NCBI GenBank assembly: GCA_007695115.1
Contig: REEK01000118.1
Coordinates: 1 to 51,484 of the forward strand
DNA length: 51,484 bases
Direction of reading: 5' to 3'
DNA from: Sphaerobacteraceae bacterium
Lineage (GTDB): Bacteria > Chloroflexota > Chloroflexia > Thermomicrobiales > Thermomicrobiaceae
Part shown: piece after piece, positions 33,119 to 43,056 of the stretch
Layout: every line of letters begins with the position of its first letter
Numbering within the stretch: position 1 is the first letter of the stretch
Position numbers and translations under genes: made by a program
Notes under the pieces: model-generated
Told to the model about the DNA's origin: nothing
The model's input: only the letters and a program-made list of their open reading frames with translations
Databases searched by the model: none

Positions 33119-34357
33119 TCAACCGTCGTAGCGCTGGAAGACCGCCACGACGTTCTGCCCGCCAAACCCGAATGCATTGGCGATAGAGACATCAACGTGA
33201 TGCTCCCGGGCAGTGTTCGGCACGTAGTCCAGATCGCACTCCGGATCCGGCGTCTCGTGGTTGATCGTTGGTGGGAGCACCCCATCCTTGATCGCCATCA
33301 CCGAGGCCAGTCCACCGATCGCCCCGGCCGCACCAACCAGGTGCCCCACCATGCTCTTCGGGGAGCTCGTCGGCAGCTTGTAGGCGTAATCTCCGAAAAC
33401 AGTCTTGATCGCTGCCGTTTCAGAGACATCGTTCAACGGCGTGCTGGTGCCGTGTGCCGAGATGTAATCAACATCTTCAGGATTGAGTTTCGCTGACTTC
33501 AGGGCCAGCTTCATCGCCCGAGCCGCGCCCGAGCCACCCGGAAGTGGTGCGCTGATGTGGAACGCATCACCCGTAATCGCTCCGCCAGTCAGTTCACAGT
33601 AGATGCGGGCTCCGCGCTTTTTGGCATGCTCTTCAGTCTCCAGCACCATGATGCCGGCACCTTCGCCAAACACGAATCCATCACGGTCCTTGTCGAACGG
33701 TCGGCTGGCATGTTCCGGATCGTCGTTCCGCTTGGAGAGAGCACCCATGTTTCCGAATGCCGCGATCGACACTGGATCCATGGCGGCTTCCGTCCCGCCG
33801 GAGATCATGACGTCGACCTCGCCAAGCTGCAGCATTCGCAGGGCATCAACAAACGCCTGATTTCCTGCAGCACACGCGGCAACTGAGGCCTGAATTGGTC
33901 CGTGAATACCAAATCGGATCGAAACCTGGCAGGCGGCCATGTTCGAGGCAAACATCGGAATAAAGAATGGGCTCACCCGGCTCGGGCTCTTGTGATGAAA
34001 GTTGAGCACTTCTCGCGTGAGTGTGGGAATACCACCACCGCCCGTGTTTACCATGACGCCGATGTTTTCGCTGTTTTCCTCGGTAATCTCGAGACCTGAA
34101 TCACGGATTGCCTCACCGGCCGCGGCCACAGCGAACTGGGCGAAACGGTCCATTCGGCGAGCAGCCTTGAAGTCCATGTGCTCTTTCGGATCAAAACCCT
34201 TGACTTCAGCAGCAATCTGCACGTCGAGGATCTCGGGATCAAACGCAGTAATGCGCGTGACTCCATTTACGCCGTTGACCAGATTCTCCCAGAAGTCAGG
34301 CAGGCTATTGCCGATTGGCGATAGAGCACCCATTCCGGTTACGACAACTCGATGCAC
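33119..34357 (-). CDS. fabF: Beta-ketoacyl-ACP synthase II
   Basis: A 412-residue condensing enzyme of fatty acid synthesis. The active-site cysteine is Cys162 in SVAACAAGNQA, and the two histidines are in SAHGTSTPLND and SMVGHLVGAAG. It elongates acyl-ACP with malonyl-ACP in the cytoplasm. N-terminal RVVVTGMGALSPIGN and C-terminal NAFGFGGQNV are typical. The start at 34357 follows a GGGAGG about nine bases ahead. Upstream in the same direction is fabD, 33 bases away; acpP and fabG, which usually lie between or near them, are absent. Confidence 0.93.
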   Translation of the reverse strand: MHRVVVTGMGALSPIGNSLPDFWENLVNGVNGVTRITAFDPEILDVQIAAEVKGFDPKEHMDFKAARRMDRFAQFAVAAAGEAIRDSGLEITEENSENIGVMVNTGGGGIPTLTREVLNFHHKSPSRVSPFFIPMFASNMAACQVSIRFGIHGPIQASVAACAAGNQAFVDALRMLQLGEVDVMISGGTEAAMDPVSIAAFGNMGALSKRNDDPEHASRPFDKDRDGFVFGEGAGIMVLETEEHAKKRGARIYCELTGGAITGDAFHISAPLPGGSGAARAMKLALKSAKLNPEDVDYISAHGTSTPLNDVSETAAIKTVFGDYAYKLPTSSPKSMVGHLVGAAGAIGGLASVMAIKDGVLPPTINHETPDPECDLDYVPNTAREHHVDVSIANAFGFGGQNVVAVFQRYDG

Positions 34358-34390
34358 GTGAACTCAACCTCCCTGGCCATGCAGCCGGAG

Positions 34391-35347
34391 CTACTCCTGG
34401 CCGTACACACCGTAGTCTTTTGCACTCAGTGTCTGAACATCCCGGCGAATCCGACGGATTAGTCCGCTCAACACCTGGCCCGGGCCGACTTCCAGAAATG
34501 TCGTGACACCACCGTTTAGCATCTCTTTAACAGAACTGGACCATTGTACCGGCATCAGCACCTGCTGTGACAGCTCGTGTCGCACATCGTCTACCGTCGT
34601 CAGAATCTGACCAGTAATGTTGGCGACAACCGGCACTTCCGGATCACGCAGCGGCACTTTTGCAATCAGATCATTCAGTTGCCTGGCAGCACGCTCCATA
34701 AGCGGAGAGTGGGACGCGATAGAGATACCGAGCCGGATCGTCCGGCGGGCTCCTCGCTCCTCGGCGAGCTCCATTGCCCGCTCCAGCGCAGCGATCTCAC
34801 CCGAGATAACCGACTGTCCGGGGCAATTGTCGTTCGCCAGTACCACGATGCCGACTTCGCCAGCCTCGCGACAGACCTGCTCGAGGGGTTCTCGATCGAG
34901 TCCGATCACAGCAGCCATTCCACCAGGTCGCTCTTCGCCACTCTGCTTCATCAATCGTCCACGCTCACGGACGAGGATCAGTGCATCGCGAAAATCGATA
35001 GCACCGGCGGCAACGAGCGCGGTGAACTCGCCGAGGCTGTGGCCTGCAACGTATACCGGAGCAATTGATCTGCCCAGCACGCGCGAGCGTTCACGAAGCG
35101 CTTCGAGATAGGCAACGCTTACCGTAAAGATCGCCGGTTGGGCATTTATCGTGTCTTCCAGTTCATCGGCCGGGCCGTTGAAGCACATCGATGAAATCGA
35201 AAACCCGAGAACATCGTCCGCCTGATTGAAAATCCGGCGCGCAGCATCGGAGACCTCGTAGACTCGCTGTCCCATGCCAACGTATTGACTTCCCTGTCCA
35301 GGGAACACCCAGGCTATGCGCTGAGCGATGTTATCTGTGGCATTCAT
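34391..35347 (-). CDS. fabD: Malonyl-CoA:ACP transacylase
   Basis: A 318-residue transacylase that loads malonyl groups on ACP. It begins with the FPGQGSQYVGMG signature, and the active-site serine is Ser104 in AGHSLGE; QSVISG, SIASHSPLM with the second catalytic histidine, and the C-terminal EVGPGQVLSGL complete the family pattern. I start at the ATG at 35347, with GGGAG eight bases ahead; the frame extends 26 codons upstream without family similarity. It precedes fabF in an operon-like pair. Confidence 0.92.
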   Translation of the reverse strand: MNATDNIAQRIAWVFPGQGSQYVGMGQRVYEVSDAARRIFNQADDVLGFSISSMCFNGPADELEDTINAQPAIFTVSVAYLEALRERSRVLGRSIAPVYVAGHSLGEFTALVAAGAIDFRDALILVRERGRLMKQSGEERPGGMAAVIGLDREPLEQVCREAGEVGIVVLANDNCPGQSVISGEIAALERAMELAEERGARRTIRLGISIASHSPLMERAARQLNDLIAKVPLRDPEVPVVANITGQILTTVDDVRHELSQQVLMPVQWSSSVKEMLNGGVTTFLEVGPGQVLSGLIRRIRRDVQTLSAKDYGVYGQE

Positions 35348-35423
35348 CGCGTTGCTCCCTGCATCCCTCCGATGCAACACAGAGTGTTGAACATGATCAA
35401 CTTGAACAGTCATATACGCGAAC

Positions 35424-35466
35424 AACCGGCAAACTGCGGAATGATACCACGCAGAAAATGCCGGTT
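35424..35466 (-). terminator. Long hairpin after ftsH
   Basis: AACCGGCA (35424-35431) pairs with TGCCGGTT (35459-35466), and inside it CTGCG pairs with CGCAG. It starts 31 bases beyond the ftsH stop. On the minus strand the stem is followed by GTTCGCG, so there is no T-run. It separates ftsH from fabD. Confidence 0.6.
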
Positions 35467-35496
35467 ATCGCATAAGCTACGGTTCAACCACTCGGA

Positions 35497-37518
35497 CTAC
35501 GATCCAGTATTCGGGCCCTCACCATCAGTGCGAGACATGTCCGCAACCGCGGTGGATTCACCTTCATCAGCGAACACTGCATGTGGTCCGAGAAGCTCGA
35601 ACAGACCATCACGATCGACTGTCTCATCCTCGATCAGCTTATCGGCAAGCGAATCGAGTTTATCCCGGTGATTTCGCAGAAGGGTCTCCGCCTGGTCCAT
35701 GGCATCGTAGAGAATCTTCTGAACAGCTTCATCAGCACGATCAACCGTCTTCTCGCCAACTTCGCGATCCTGCCCCATCTCCCGACCAAGGAACACGTGT
35801 TGTTCGCCCATCCCCAGGAAGATCGGGCCGATCTCCTCGCTCATGCCCCAGAGTCCGACCATTCGTCGGGCGAGCATCGTGGCTTCCTTCAGGTCATTCT
35901 GCGCACCGGTCGTGATCTCATTGAAGACCATCCGCTCAGCGGCCCGGCCACCCATGATCACAACCAGTCGACCGAGAAGGTAGCTTCGGGAATAGTTGAA
36001 TCGATCCTCTTCCGGTGCCTGAATCGTGACACCAAGCGCCCGGCCCCGGGGAACGATCGTCACCTTCCGAAGCGGATCAGCTCCGGGCGAGAAGTGAGCA
36101 CAGATTGCGTGTCCACCTTCATGGTAGGCAACCACTCGCTTCTCGTGCTCGTTCATGACCATCGATCGCTCGGTGCCGAGGATGATCTTGTCCAGCGCGA
36201 GATCGAAGTCGTCTTTCTGGACAATCTTCTTATCTCGACGGGCGGCCATCAGTGCCGCCTCGTTGACGAGGTTCGCCAGATCGGCGCCCGCAAAGCCCGG
36301 CGTAGCCGAGGCAATCAAGCCCAGATCAAGGTTCTCATCGACCGGGATACCCCGTGTGTGAATCTTCAGAATCGCTTCACGTCCTCGCTTGTCCGGCAAA
36401 CCGACCGTCACCTGGCGGTCAAACCGGCCCGGGCGGAGCAGCGCGGGATCGAGCACGTCAGGGCGGTTCGTCGCAGCGACGACGATCACATCCTCGTGCG
36501 GATCGAATCCGTCCATCTCGACCAGCAACTGATTAAGGGTCTGCTCACGCTCGTCGTTACCACCACCAACACCGGCAAACCGCTGGCGTCCAACAGCGTC
36601 GAGCTCGTCAACGAAGATGATGGCTGGGGAGTTCGTCTTGGCCTTCTCGAAGAGGTCACGAACACGACTCGCACCAACACCGACGAACATCTCGACGAAT
36701 TCTGACGCGCTCACACTGAAGAATGGAACATTCGCTTCACCGGCTACTGCTTTCGCCAGCAGCGTCTTACCGGTACCTGGTGGGCCAACCAGCAGGATAC
36801 CCCGCGGCAGCCGGGCACCGATGTTGTGGAACTTGGCCGGATCCTTGAGGTACTGGACCAGCTCCTCGAGCTCAGCTTTTGATTCTTCTTCACCAGCAAC
36901 ATCGGCGAACGTCAGCTTGGGACGTTCGGGGTCATACTGCTTGGCCTTGGACTTCCCGAAGCTGAAGACATTCTGTTGCCCACGCGACATGCTTCTGCCG
37001 ATGAAGAAGAGAATGACAATGAACAGCAGGAGCGGGATCGCAAGGAACAGCAATGAGCCAAACATACCGTCAGACGACGGCTCGGCTGTCACTGAAACGT
37101 TATTCTCAGTCGCGAAAGCGACGAAGTCTGGCTGTGTGTTCTCGGGAACAGCGGATTCGAAGTAGACGCTCTGGGTGATGTCGTCCGATTCCGCCCCGGA
37201 TGGCAGTGAATCCTCCGGTGTATAGATCTGACCTTCGTACTCCTGCATCTCCATGGCGAATTCGCCGGAGACGTCTTCGCTCTCCATGGTGATCTGGCTG
37301 ACATTGCCAGCCTCAACCTGTTGGCGAAGCTCTGAGTACGAAATACTAATCGTCGGATCACCGGACGGCCAGAAATACGCATAGGCACTGTAGGCAAACA
37401 GCGAGATCAGCAGCGCCCACAGTATCCAGATAGGAAAGCTCGGACGAGTTTTCTGCTCGCCCTCTTCCCCGCCGGACTTCTTCTGCCGGCTGGATTGATC
37501 GTCACGATTGTTCATCAA
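35497..37518 (-). CDS. ftsH: ATP-dependent zinc metalloprotease FtsH
   Basis: A 673-residue membrane AAA+ protease that degrades damaged and regulatory proteins. Two membrane spans (about 29-49 and 153-173) enclose an external domain of about 100 residues. The AAA module has Walker A GPPGTGKT (Lys251), [14 protein letters not shown], and the second region of homology [20 protein letters not shown]. The zinc site is HEGGH (466-470); the usual form is HEAGH, and both keep HExxH. The external part, rich in acidic residues, is family-variable. The start has a ribosome binding site of moderate strength (GGGG), and a second ATG follows directly. Confidence 0.93.
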   Translation of the reverse strand: MMNNRDDQSSRQKKSGGEEGEQKTRPSFPIWILWALLISLFAYSAYAYFWPSGDPTISISYSELRQQVEAGNVSQITMESEDVSGEFAMEMQEYEGQIYTPEDSLPSGAESDDITQSVYFESAVPENTQPDFVAFATENNVSVTAEPSSDGMFGSLLFLAIPLLLFIVILFFIGRSMSRGQQNVFSFGKSKAKQYDPERPKLTFADVAGEEESKAELEELVQYLKDPAKFHNIGARLPRGILLVGPPGTGKTLLAKAVAGEANVPFFSVSASEFVEMFVGVGASRVRDLFEKAKTNSPAIIFVDELDAVGRQRFAGVGGGNDEREQTLNQLLVEMDGFDPHEDVIVVAATNRPDVLDPALLRPGRFDRQVTVGLPDKRGREAILKIHTRGIPVDENLDLGLIASATPGFAGADLANLVNEAALMAARRDKKIVQKDDFDLALDKIILGTERSMVMNEHEKRVVAYHEGGHAICAHFSPGADPLRKVTIVPRGRALGVTIQAPEEDRFNYSRSYLLGRLVVIMGGRAAERMVFNEITTGAQNDLKEATMLARRMVGLWGMSEEIGPIFLGMGEQHVFLGREMGQDREVGEKTVDRADEAVQKILYDAMDQAETLLRNHRDKLDSLADKLIEDETVDRDGLFELLGPHAVFADEGESTAVADMSRTDGEGPNTGS

Positions 37519-37682
37519 GGTAGGGAACCCCTTCGGACGGTGCGTTTAGCGTCAATAGATCATGCAGATGAATGGGAACGAAGGGTTATCGGACTCGCCG
37601 GTCACACCGCTCCCCGTTCATACTACCAATTCTAACGTTTCGGGGAATGAAATGCGGGGGAATCCTGTACTTAACCGAACGA

Positions 37683-37706
37683 GGCAGCCGCTCTGCAACG
37701 GCTGCC
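37683..37706 (+). repeat. GC-rich hairpin before a possible leader ORF
   Basis: GGCAGCCG (37683-37690) and CGGCTGCC (37699-37706) form a perfect 8-bp stem with loop CTCTGCAA. No T-run follows. An AGGAGG motif (37716-37721) and ATG lie directly downstream, so it could be part of an mRNA leader. Confidence 0.45.
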
Positions 37707-37723
37707 CCGCACGTGAGGAGGAG

Positions 37724-37807
37724 ATGAGTCTAGTGTGCAATTTGGCGAAACCAGCTTCACGGTATGTCCGGACTCTGGCTCGAAACGTAATCGTGAACGG
37801 CGTATAA
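37724..37807 (+). CDS. Possible 27-residue leader peptide ORF
   Basis: An ATG at 37724 preceded by AGGAGG opens a 27-codon frame ending in TAA. The product, basic and without recognised features, starts MSLVCNLAKPASRYVRTL. The spacing between AGGAGG and ATG is only two bases, which is short. It may be a translated leader acting on metG about 320 bases downstream, or chance. Confidence 0.25.
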   Translation: MSLVCNLAKPASRYVRTLARNVIVNGV

Positions 37808-38130
37808 CGCTATTCTGACGGTTATGGATTCAATTGTCCAGTCCAAATGCAGTACGATTTTCTACCGAAGCGTAGACAAATAGTCCTGCGTCCCGTTGCT
37901 TTCCCGACTCCGACACCAATTCGTCCATCCGAATCTCTTTCGGAGTGGATCGTGTCAGGACTCGAAAAGCGGTGTCTGAATTAATGACGCACGAACTGTG
38001 CAACGGTTTCGCAGGACGCGTTATCCGCACGGAAACCGGGGTGATCAGTAGAGTTACCGTGGTATCCTTTTGGCTGAAATTCTGCGGAAATTCGTCAGTG
38101 TTGACCAATCGGCTGATTAAGGAAGTTGCT

Positions 38131-39726
38131 GTGTCCGGTGAAGCCCGATCGCGATATTACATCACGACCTCTATCCCATATGTGAACGCACCGCCGCATA
38201 TCGGGCATGCCCTCGAGATGGTCCAGACAGACGTGTTCGCCCGGTACCATCGGTTGCTGGACATCGACACCCGCTTTCTTACTGGTACCGACGAGAACTC
38301 GTTGAAGAACGTGCAGGCTGCCGAGAGCGAGGGAATCACCACCCGAGAGCTGGTCGATCGTAATGCTCAGGGGTTTTTCGACTTGCTCGATCTGCTGCAC
38401 GTCAACAACGATGACTTCATCCGCACCGCGGTCGATCCACGTCACTTCGCCGGAGCAGCCCACTTCTGGAAGAAACTGGAAGAGAAGGGCGACCTTTACA
38501 AGAAGTCCTACGAGGGTCTCTACTGCGTTGGCTGCGAACAGTTCTACACCGAGGCTGAACTCGTCGACGGACTCTGCCCGGACCACGGTGTTCGCCCGGA
38601 CCTGATTCAGGAAGAGAACTACTTCTTCCGGCTTTCCAGTTATCAGGATGAACTCCTCGAGTTCATCGACTCCGGACGTATGCGGATCATTCCTGAGAGC
38701 CGGCGCAACGAAGTGCGCTCCTTTGTCGCCCAGGGGCTGGATGACCTGAGTGTGTCGCGATCACGGGAACGTGCCAGAGGATGGGGCGTCCCGGTTCCTG
38801 GCGATCCGGATCAGGTGATGTATGTCTGGGTCGATGCACTGGCCAATTACATCACCGCGCTCGGATACGGACAGGACGATGAGCTCTACGACAAGTTCTG
38901 GGTCAACAGCCCGGACCGCGTTCATTGCATCGGCAAGGGCATTCTCCGGTTCCATGCGGTCTACTGGCCCGCAATGCTGCTCTCAGCTGGTGAACCACTG
39001 CCAACCACGGTGTTTGTGCATGGTTACCTGACGATCGCTGGCGGAAAGATCAGCAAATCGTTGGGCAACACCGTTGATCCAGTCGAGTTGTGCGCCAGCT
39101 ACGGAGCCGACGCGGTTCGCTACTGGCTCCTTCGAGAGGTTCCGGCCACGCTCGATGCCGATTACACCAACGACAAGCTCGAGCGGCGCTACAACGCCGA
39201 TCTGGCCAACGATCTCGGCAACCTGCTGAATAGAACGATCAGTATGGTGGGTCGCTATCGCAAGGGCATGGTGCCGGCTGTCAACACGACGCTGGACGAG
39301 AGCAAGGATCTCAAGGCGATCGCCGAGGCTTTGCCGGATCAGCTCCACGAGGCGATGGGCAAGAACTACGACCCCCAGGCCGCGCTGGCAGCGATCAACC
39401 AGCTCGTGGTTCGCGCCAACCGGTACGTCGAAGAGATGGCTCCATGGGCAGTCTCGAAAGAAGAGCGCAACGGTGATGCATCCGCCACGGCAAAGCTGGA
39501 TGAGACGCTCTCCCACCTTGTCGAATCATTGCGGATTACCTGCCATGCGATCCGACCGTTCCTGCCAGCCGCATCTCACCGGATGTCCGAGCAGCTCGGG
39601 TTCGAGTTGATCGACAATGGCTGGACTAATGCGCTGAAGTGGGGTGCCGAACCTCGCGTGGAACGTGTCGAAAAGGCGAAGCCAATCTTCCCTCGCATCG
39701 AGACCGAGGCAGCAGTCGCTGAATAG
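38131..39726 (+). CDS. metG: Methionyl-tRNA synthetase
   Basis: A 531-residue class I synthetase that charges tRNA-Met. It starts YYITTSIPYVNAPPHIGH with HIGH at 23-26. A single zinc knuckle (CVGC and a later LCPDH) and KISKS in AGGKISKSLGNTV follow; the anticodon-binding domain has NDLGNLLNRT. It has no C-terminal tRNA-binding (EMAP) domain. The length resembles the Thermus type. I start at the GTG at 38131, with AAGGA seven bases ahead; the frame is open for 62 codons upstream but they do not resemble MetRS. Confidence 0.93.
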   Translation: MSGEARSRYYITTSIPYVNAPPHIGHALEMVQTDVFARYHRLLDIDTRFLTGTDENSLKNVQAAESEGITTRELVDRNAQGFFDLLDLLHVNNDDFIRTAVDPRHFAGAAHFWKKLEEKGDLYKKSYEGLYCVGCEQFYTEAELVDGLCPDHGVRPDLIQEENYFFRLSSYQDELLEFIDSGRMRIIPESRRNEVRSFVAQGLDDLSVSRSRERARGWGVPVPGDPDQVMYVWVDALANYITALGYGQDDELYDKFWVNSPDRVHCIGKGILRFHAVYWPAMLLSAGEPLPTTVFVHGYLTIAGGKISKSLGNTVDPVELCASYGADAVRYWLLREVPATLDADYTNDKLERRYNADLANDLGNLLNRTISMVGRYRKGMVPAVNTTLDESKDLKAIAEALPDQLHEAMGKNYDPQAALAAINQLVVRANRYVEEMAPWAVSKEERNGDASATAKLDETLSHLVESLRITCHAIRPFLPAASHRMSEQLGFELIDNGWTNALKWGAEPRVERVEKAKPIFPRIETEAAVAE

Positions 39727-39757
39727 TCAGCGCGCCCGTCGAGTCTCAAGCAACCAC

Positions 39758-39804
39758 CAATACCAGTAACTCCGGTCTCCAGATGCCGAGGGTTACTGGT
39801 ATTG
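39758..39804 (+). terminator. Hairpin shared by metG and the convergent MFS gene
   Basis: CAATACCAGTAAC (39758-39770) and GTTACTGGTATTG (39792-39804) are exact reverse complements, a 13-bp stem around a 21-base loop. It lies between the metG stop at 39726 and the MFS stop at 39811, so it can terminate both directions. Confidence 0.7.
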
Positions 39805-39810
39805 CTCTGT

Positions 39811-41082
39811 CTAGCGGCTTTCCCGCGCCCTGGAGAGCACCCCACGGTACAACACCAGGGTGATCACCAGCGCGGCAGTAGCGAGACCAGCGAGGCCTCC
39901 GATCGTCCAGGCCGGACCGATCCAGGAGCTCATTGTCCCGGTCAGCAGGATGCCGATCGGGCCAGTACCGATCGCCATAGCCAGCACGCCCATCGCCCTC
40001 GCACGCATCTCGGGGTCAACGGAACTGGCAATGAGGACCGGCTGCATCGCCCCGAATGCTCCCGCGCACGCCCCGATGGTCAGCTGAAGGACAAGCGACA
40101 GCGGGAAACTGGTGGACATTGCCAGCCCGACGAGGCCGATCGAAGAGAGCGTTGCGCCACCGGCAAAGTATCGCAAGGCGGTGGATGGTCGACTCCTGAA
40201 TGTCAGATACCCCGCAACCAGCGCCGATCCCACTCCCGCCGCTCCCGAGAGCATTCCCATTCGGCCGGGCCCGACCTCGAGAATGTCACCAGCAACCAGC
40301 GCAATCAGATGCTGATACGGAAAGACGAGCAGGTTCATGATTACCGTAATGATCAGGACCACTCGGATGACTGGCACTTCCATCGCGGCAACCCAACCGC
40401 TTCGAATCAGCTGCAACATGGGGATCGTCGACGCCACAACGGTTCGTCGCAACGTGCCGCTACGTTGGAGATACATCAACGCGACGATTCCGAGCCCGAA
40501 CATCGCGGTCAGAAACGCGTAGGCTGCCGGGGCACCACCAACCCCTAGCAGAACGCCCGCAACTACCGGAGAAACGATCTTTCCGCCCTGCAGCGAAAGC
40601 GCCTCGAGTGACATCGCGCTGCCAGTATTCTCAGGCCGGTTGAGCTCGGTAATGAGCGCCCGTCTTGCGGCGAAATCCGCAGCCCAGGCGCAGCCAATGA
40701 TCGTCGAAAGTACGCAGACGACCCAGAGAATCTCTAATCCGGCCAGAAAGAGGAGACAGAAGCCGAGCGATGCCAGCATACCCGCGACCTGAATCACTCC
40801 CAGCACGGCGAGTCGCGGAAAGCGATCGGCCAGGGTCCCAAAGATCAGACCGAGAATCAGCATCGGCAAGGTGCGGAAGAACGCTACCAGACCAACGGCA
40901 GCGGCAGAACCGGTGAAGGACAGCACGACCCAACCGGTAATGGTGATCTCCATCCAGTGAGCCTGGTAGTAAAGAAGACCTGTATACCAGAGTCGCCGGT
41001 ACCCATCGGCAAAGAGTACATCTGGAAGCAGACGAGCTAGCCATCCCGCCGCTCCGCCGGTATGACCTCCACCCGGTTTCAT
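39811..41082 (-). CDS. MFS transporter, EntS/MFS_3-like
   Basis: A 423-residue major facilitator with about 12 spans. FFRTLPMLILGLIFGTLADRFPR is the cytoplasmic loop of helices 2-3 and resembles the enterobactin-exporter/MFS_3 group, as does AADFAARRALITEL. It is not a close relative of the two coupled carriers at 18660-21099. An N-terminal Gly-rich stretch of about 15 residues precedes the first span. Substrate unknown; export of a small molecule is likely. Confidence 0.82.
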   Translation of the reverse strand: MKPGGGHTGGAAGWLARLLPDVLFADGYRRLWYTGLLYYQAHWMEITITGWVVLSFTGSAAAVGLVAFFRTLPMLILGLIFGTLADRFPRLAVLGVIQVAGMLASLGFCLLFLAGLEILWVVCVLSTIIGCAWAADFAARRALITELNRPENTGSAMSLEALSLQGGKIVSPVVAGVLLGVGGAPAAYAFLTAMFGLGIVALMYLQRSGTLRRTVVASTIPMLQLIRSGWVAAMEVPVIRVVLIITVIMNLLVFPYQHLIALVAGDILEVGPGRMGMLSGAAGVGSALVAGYLTFRSRPSTALRYFAGGATLSSIGLVGLAMSTSFPLSLVLQLTIGACAGAFGAMQPVLIASSVDPEMRARAMGVLAMAIGTGPIGILLTGTMSSWIGPAWTIGGLAGLATAALVITLVLYRGVLSRARESR

Positions 41083-41148
41083 AGATATGCAATCCGATCA
41101 GCCAGTGTCCCGCGCTCGTAATAATCGAACGCCTTGTCCCGTCGCCGA

Positions 41149-42018
41149 CTACTCACCTGACGGCATCATGCTGGTTGAGACAGTCCCGCGCGTCCGCCAG
41201 CGTCCCTCATTCACCATGGTGAGAAACATCTCGATCGCCTGATTGAACATCGCTGGCTCTTCCAGATTGATCGTGTGTCCGCTCTGCGGCAGGACAATCA
41301 GTCCGGAGGTGGGAATCTTCCGGCGCATGAAGATGGCGGGCTCCACGCAAGGCTCGTCTTCATCCCCGATGATGATCATTGTCGGGACGGTCAGGCTGGT
41401 CAACTGCTCTTCCAGCGAGAAGATCGTCGGCCGCTTCAACTGAACTTCCTGCATCATATTGGCGGAACCGACGGCCGAATGCTCGGCGAGCTGCTCCCGG
41501 AAAAGCTCCCACCCTCGTGGATCTTTCTCCAGGAATGGCGTTCGGGTTGGCGCATAGGCATAGATCTCCGCGAACTCAGGCATCGTGCGTGTCGAAAGCA
41601 GCTCGACGATGCGCGCCACGTCCGCTTCGAACTGGGGGCGATCGACACTCCCGGTCCCCGCACCAGCCACCACCGCACTCAGGCATCGCTCCGGATAGGC
41701 CAGCGCGAAGTGCAGCGTGACACTGCCGCCCATCGAGAGCCCGACGACGTGTGCGCGCTCGATCTCAAGATGGTCCAGCAGTGCTCGAAGGTCCTCGACC
41801 AGGATGTCCTGAGAGTAGCTCCCCCGATCCTCTGGCACTTCCGAGGGTGGAAATCCGCGATAGTTCCAGGTCACGCACTGATAGTCACTGGAGAATGCAT
41901 CAATTTGCGGCTTCCAGCTTCGCGAATCGCCAGCAAATTCATGGCTGAAGACGAGCGGTGGCCCGGTTCCCGTCACCTCATAGTGAATTGACACACCGTT
42001 GATCTGCGCAGTTGGCAT
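41149..42018 (-). CDS. Alpha/beta hydrolase (serine nucleophile)
   Basis: A 289-residue alpha/beta-fold hydrolase. HEFAGDSRSWKPQID holds the oxyanion-hole loop, VVGLSMGG the nucleophile serine, GDEDEPC the acid residue region, and LPQSGHTINLE the catalytic histidine. It resembles the 3-oxoadipate enol-lactonase/esterase group, with no leader. I start at the ATG at 42018, with GGGGAGGGAG eight bases ahead. It lies in a run of minus-strand genes between the MFS carrier and the acetamidase/formamidase, perhaps a degradation cassette. Substrate unknown. Confidence 0.82.
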   Translation of the reverse strand: MPTAQINGVSIHYEVTGTGPPLVFSHEFAGDSRSWKPQIDAFSSDYQCVTWNYRGFPPSEVPEDRGSYSQDILVEDLRALLDHLEIERAHVVGLSMGGSVTLHFALAYPERCLSAVVAGAGTGSVDRPQFEADVARIVELLSTRTMPEFAEIYAYAPTRTPFLEKDPRGWELFREQLAEHSAVGSANMMQEVQLKRPTIFSLEEQLTSLTVPTMIIIGDEDEPCVEPAIFMRRKIPTSGLIVLPQSGHTINLEEPAMFNQAIEMFLTMVNEGRWRTRGTVSTSMMPSGE

Positions 42019-42058
42019 CGCTGACTCCCTCCCCGTCAATCAAAACGTCCCACAGGCG

Positions 42059-42976
42059 CTACTTCGCGAGCTGCTCCAGCCACGACTTGCGGATTTTGGC
42101 GACCACGGTGTAGGCGGGATCGAACACATTGGCGATCTCGTACTCGATCGTCTGGCCAAGAATAATCGATGCCGATTCCGTGTCGAGGTTGTAGTCTGCT
42201 TCCAGCCACCGCAACAGCTCGGTCGTTGCGTACTGCAGCGCCTCATCGAGCGGACGAGCGTTCCCGAAGGCCATGAGTTCCACATCGTTCTCGGTTCGCG
42301 GCCAGATGATGTTCGAATTCTTGACGACACGGGCGGTGAACTGGACGTCCATGGAAATCTCGACCCCGGTGCCGACAATCTCACCGTCACCTTGAACGGC
42401 ATGTCCGTCTCCGAGGTGGAAGAGACCGCCCGGCTCGGCCACCGGGAAATAGACCGTCACTCCGGCGACGTGTCCACGATAATCCATGTTGCCGCCGTTG
42501 ACGTAGGATGTGGCAGTGGAGATCGCCTGCTTGCGCGGTGGCGCAACACCGAAACACCCGATCATCGGCACCATCGGCACGGTGTACCCGTTGATGGGTG
42601 ACTGCTCATCGGTCAGCGTAACCGTGCCCTTGTCGACATCGACATCCCAGTTGACTTCCCGCTTCGGAGGCAAGGTTCGCACGAACGCCGGCTCCAGAAT
42701 CCGCTCGGCGATCAGCGCTCCGGTAAAGCCGCGTCGACGGTTCGGAACGATCTTGTCGAAGGTAATCGCCAGCGCATCGCCGGGTTCGGCTCCTTCGACA
42801 TAGAACGGTCCCGTCTGCGGGTTTCCACGCTCGGCCACGATCGTGTCGCTGGCATCTCCTCCGCGAGCATCGATCGTGGTGGTCACGACCGTGTCTCCAT
42901 CAGCGATTCGGAGCACCGGTTCATGCGCAGCCATCGTGATGTGATAATCGGTAGGTGTAAAGGTGTGCGTTGCCAA
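42059..42976 (-). CDS. Acetamidase/formamidase family protein
   Basis: A 305-residue amidohydrolase of the acetamidase/formamidase family. Marks are VLRIADGDTVVTTTID, NPQTGPFYVEGAEPGDALAI, MIGCFGVAP, NGGNMDYRGHVAGVTVYFPV and LFHLGDGHAVQGDGE with the HxxxGDxHxxQGDGE metal site. It cleaves formamide or short amides to ammonia and acid. The start is a TTG at 42976, with GGGGAGGA seven bases ahead. The adjacent alpha/beta hydrolase may act on the same substrate class, which is inference. Confidence 0.88.
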   Translation of the reverse strand: MATHTFTPTDYHITMAAHEPVLRIADGDTVVTTTIDARGGDASDTIVAERGNPQTGPFYVEGAEPGDALAITFDKIVPNRRRGFTGALIAERILEPAFVRTLPPKREVNWDVDVDKGTVTLTDEQSPINGYTVPMVPMIGCFGVAPPRKQAISTATSYVNGGNMDYRGHVAGVTVYFPVAEPGGLFHLGDGHAVQGDGEIVGTGVEISMDVQFTARVVKNSNIIWPRTENDVELMAFGNARPLDEALQYATTELLRWLEADYNLDTESASIILGQTIEYEIANVFDPAYTVVAKIRKSWLEQLAK

Positions 42977-43056
42977 GAGCTTTCCTCCCCGTCAGAACTG
43001 ATCAATGCAGGCAGTATAGGGGAAGATTGAAATTTCCGGGTCAGGATGGTGGCGAA

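Larger units (their letters stand above)
37519..38130. other. 610-base region between divergent ftsH and metG
   Basis: It should hold the ftsH and metG promoters. On the plus strand there is a GC-rich hairpin at 37683-37706, followed by GTGAGGAGGAG and a 27-codon frame (37724-37807) that could be a leader peptide. I see no known riboswitch or T-box, and nothing recognisable between 37808 and 38120. The frame upstream of metG is open for 62 codons more but has no family similarity. Confidence 0.45.

Noticed and set aside
37640-37740. Cobalamin or other riboswitch suggested by GGGGAATCC and GCCCCGCACGTGAGGAGG
   Set aside because: Core B12-box and other conserved blocks are missing or in the wrong order; only one hairpin is convincing.
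37945-38130. 62-codon N-terminal extension of metG
   Set aside because: No similarity to MetRS, and the GTG at 38131 has a good ribosome binding site and places HIGH at the usual distance.
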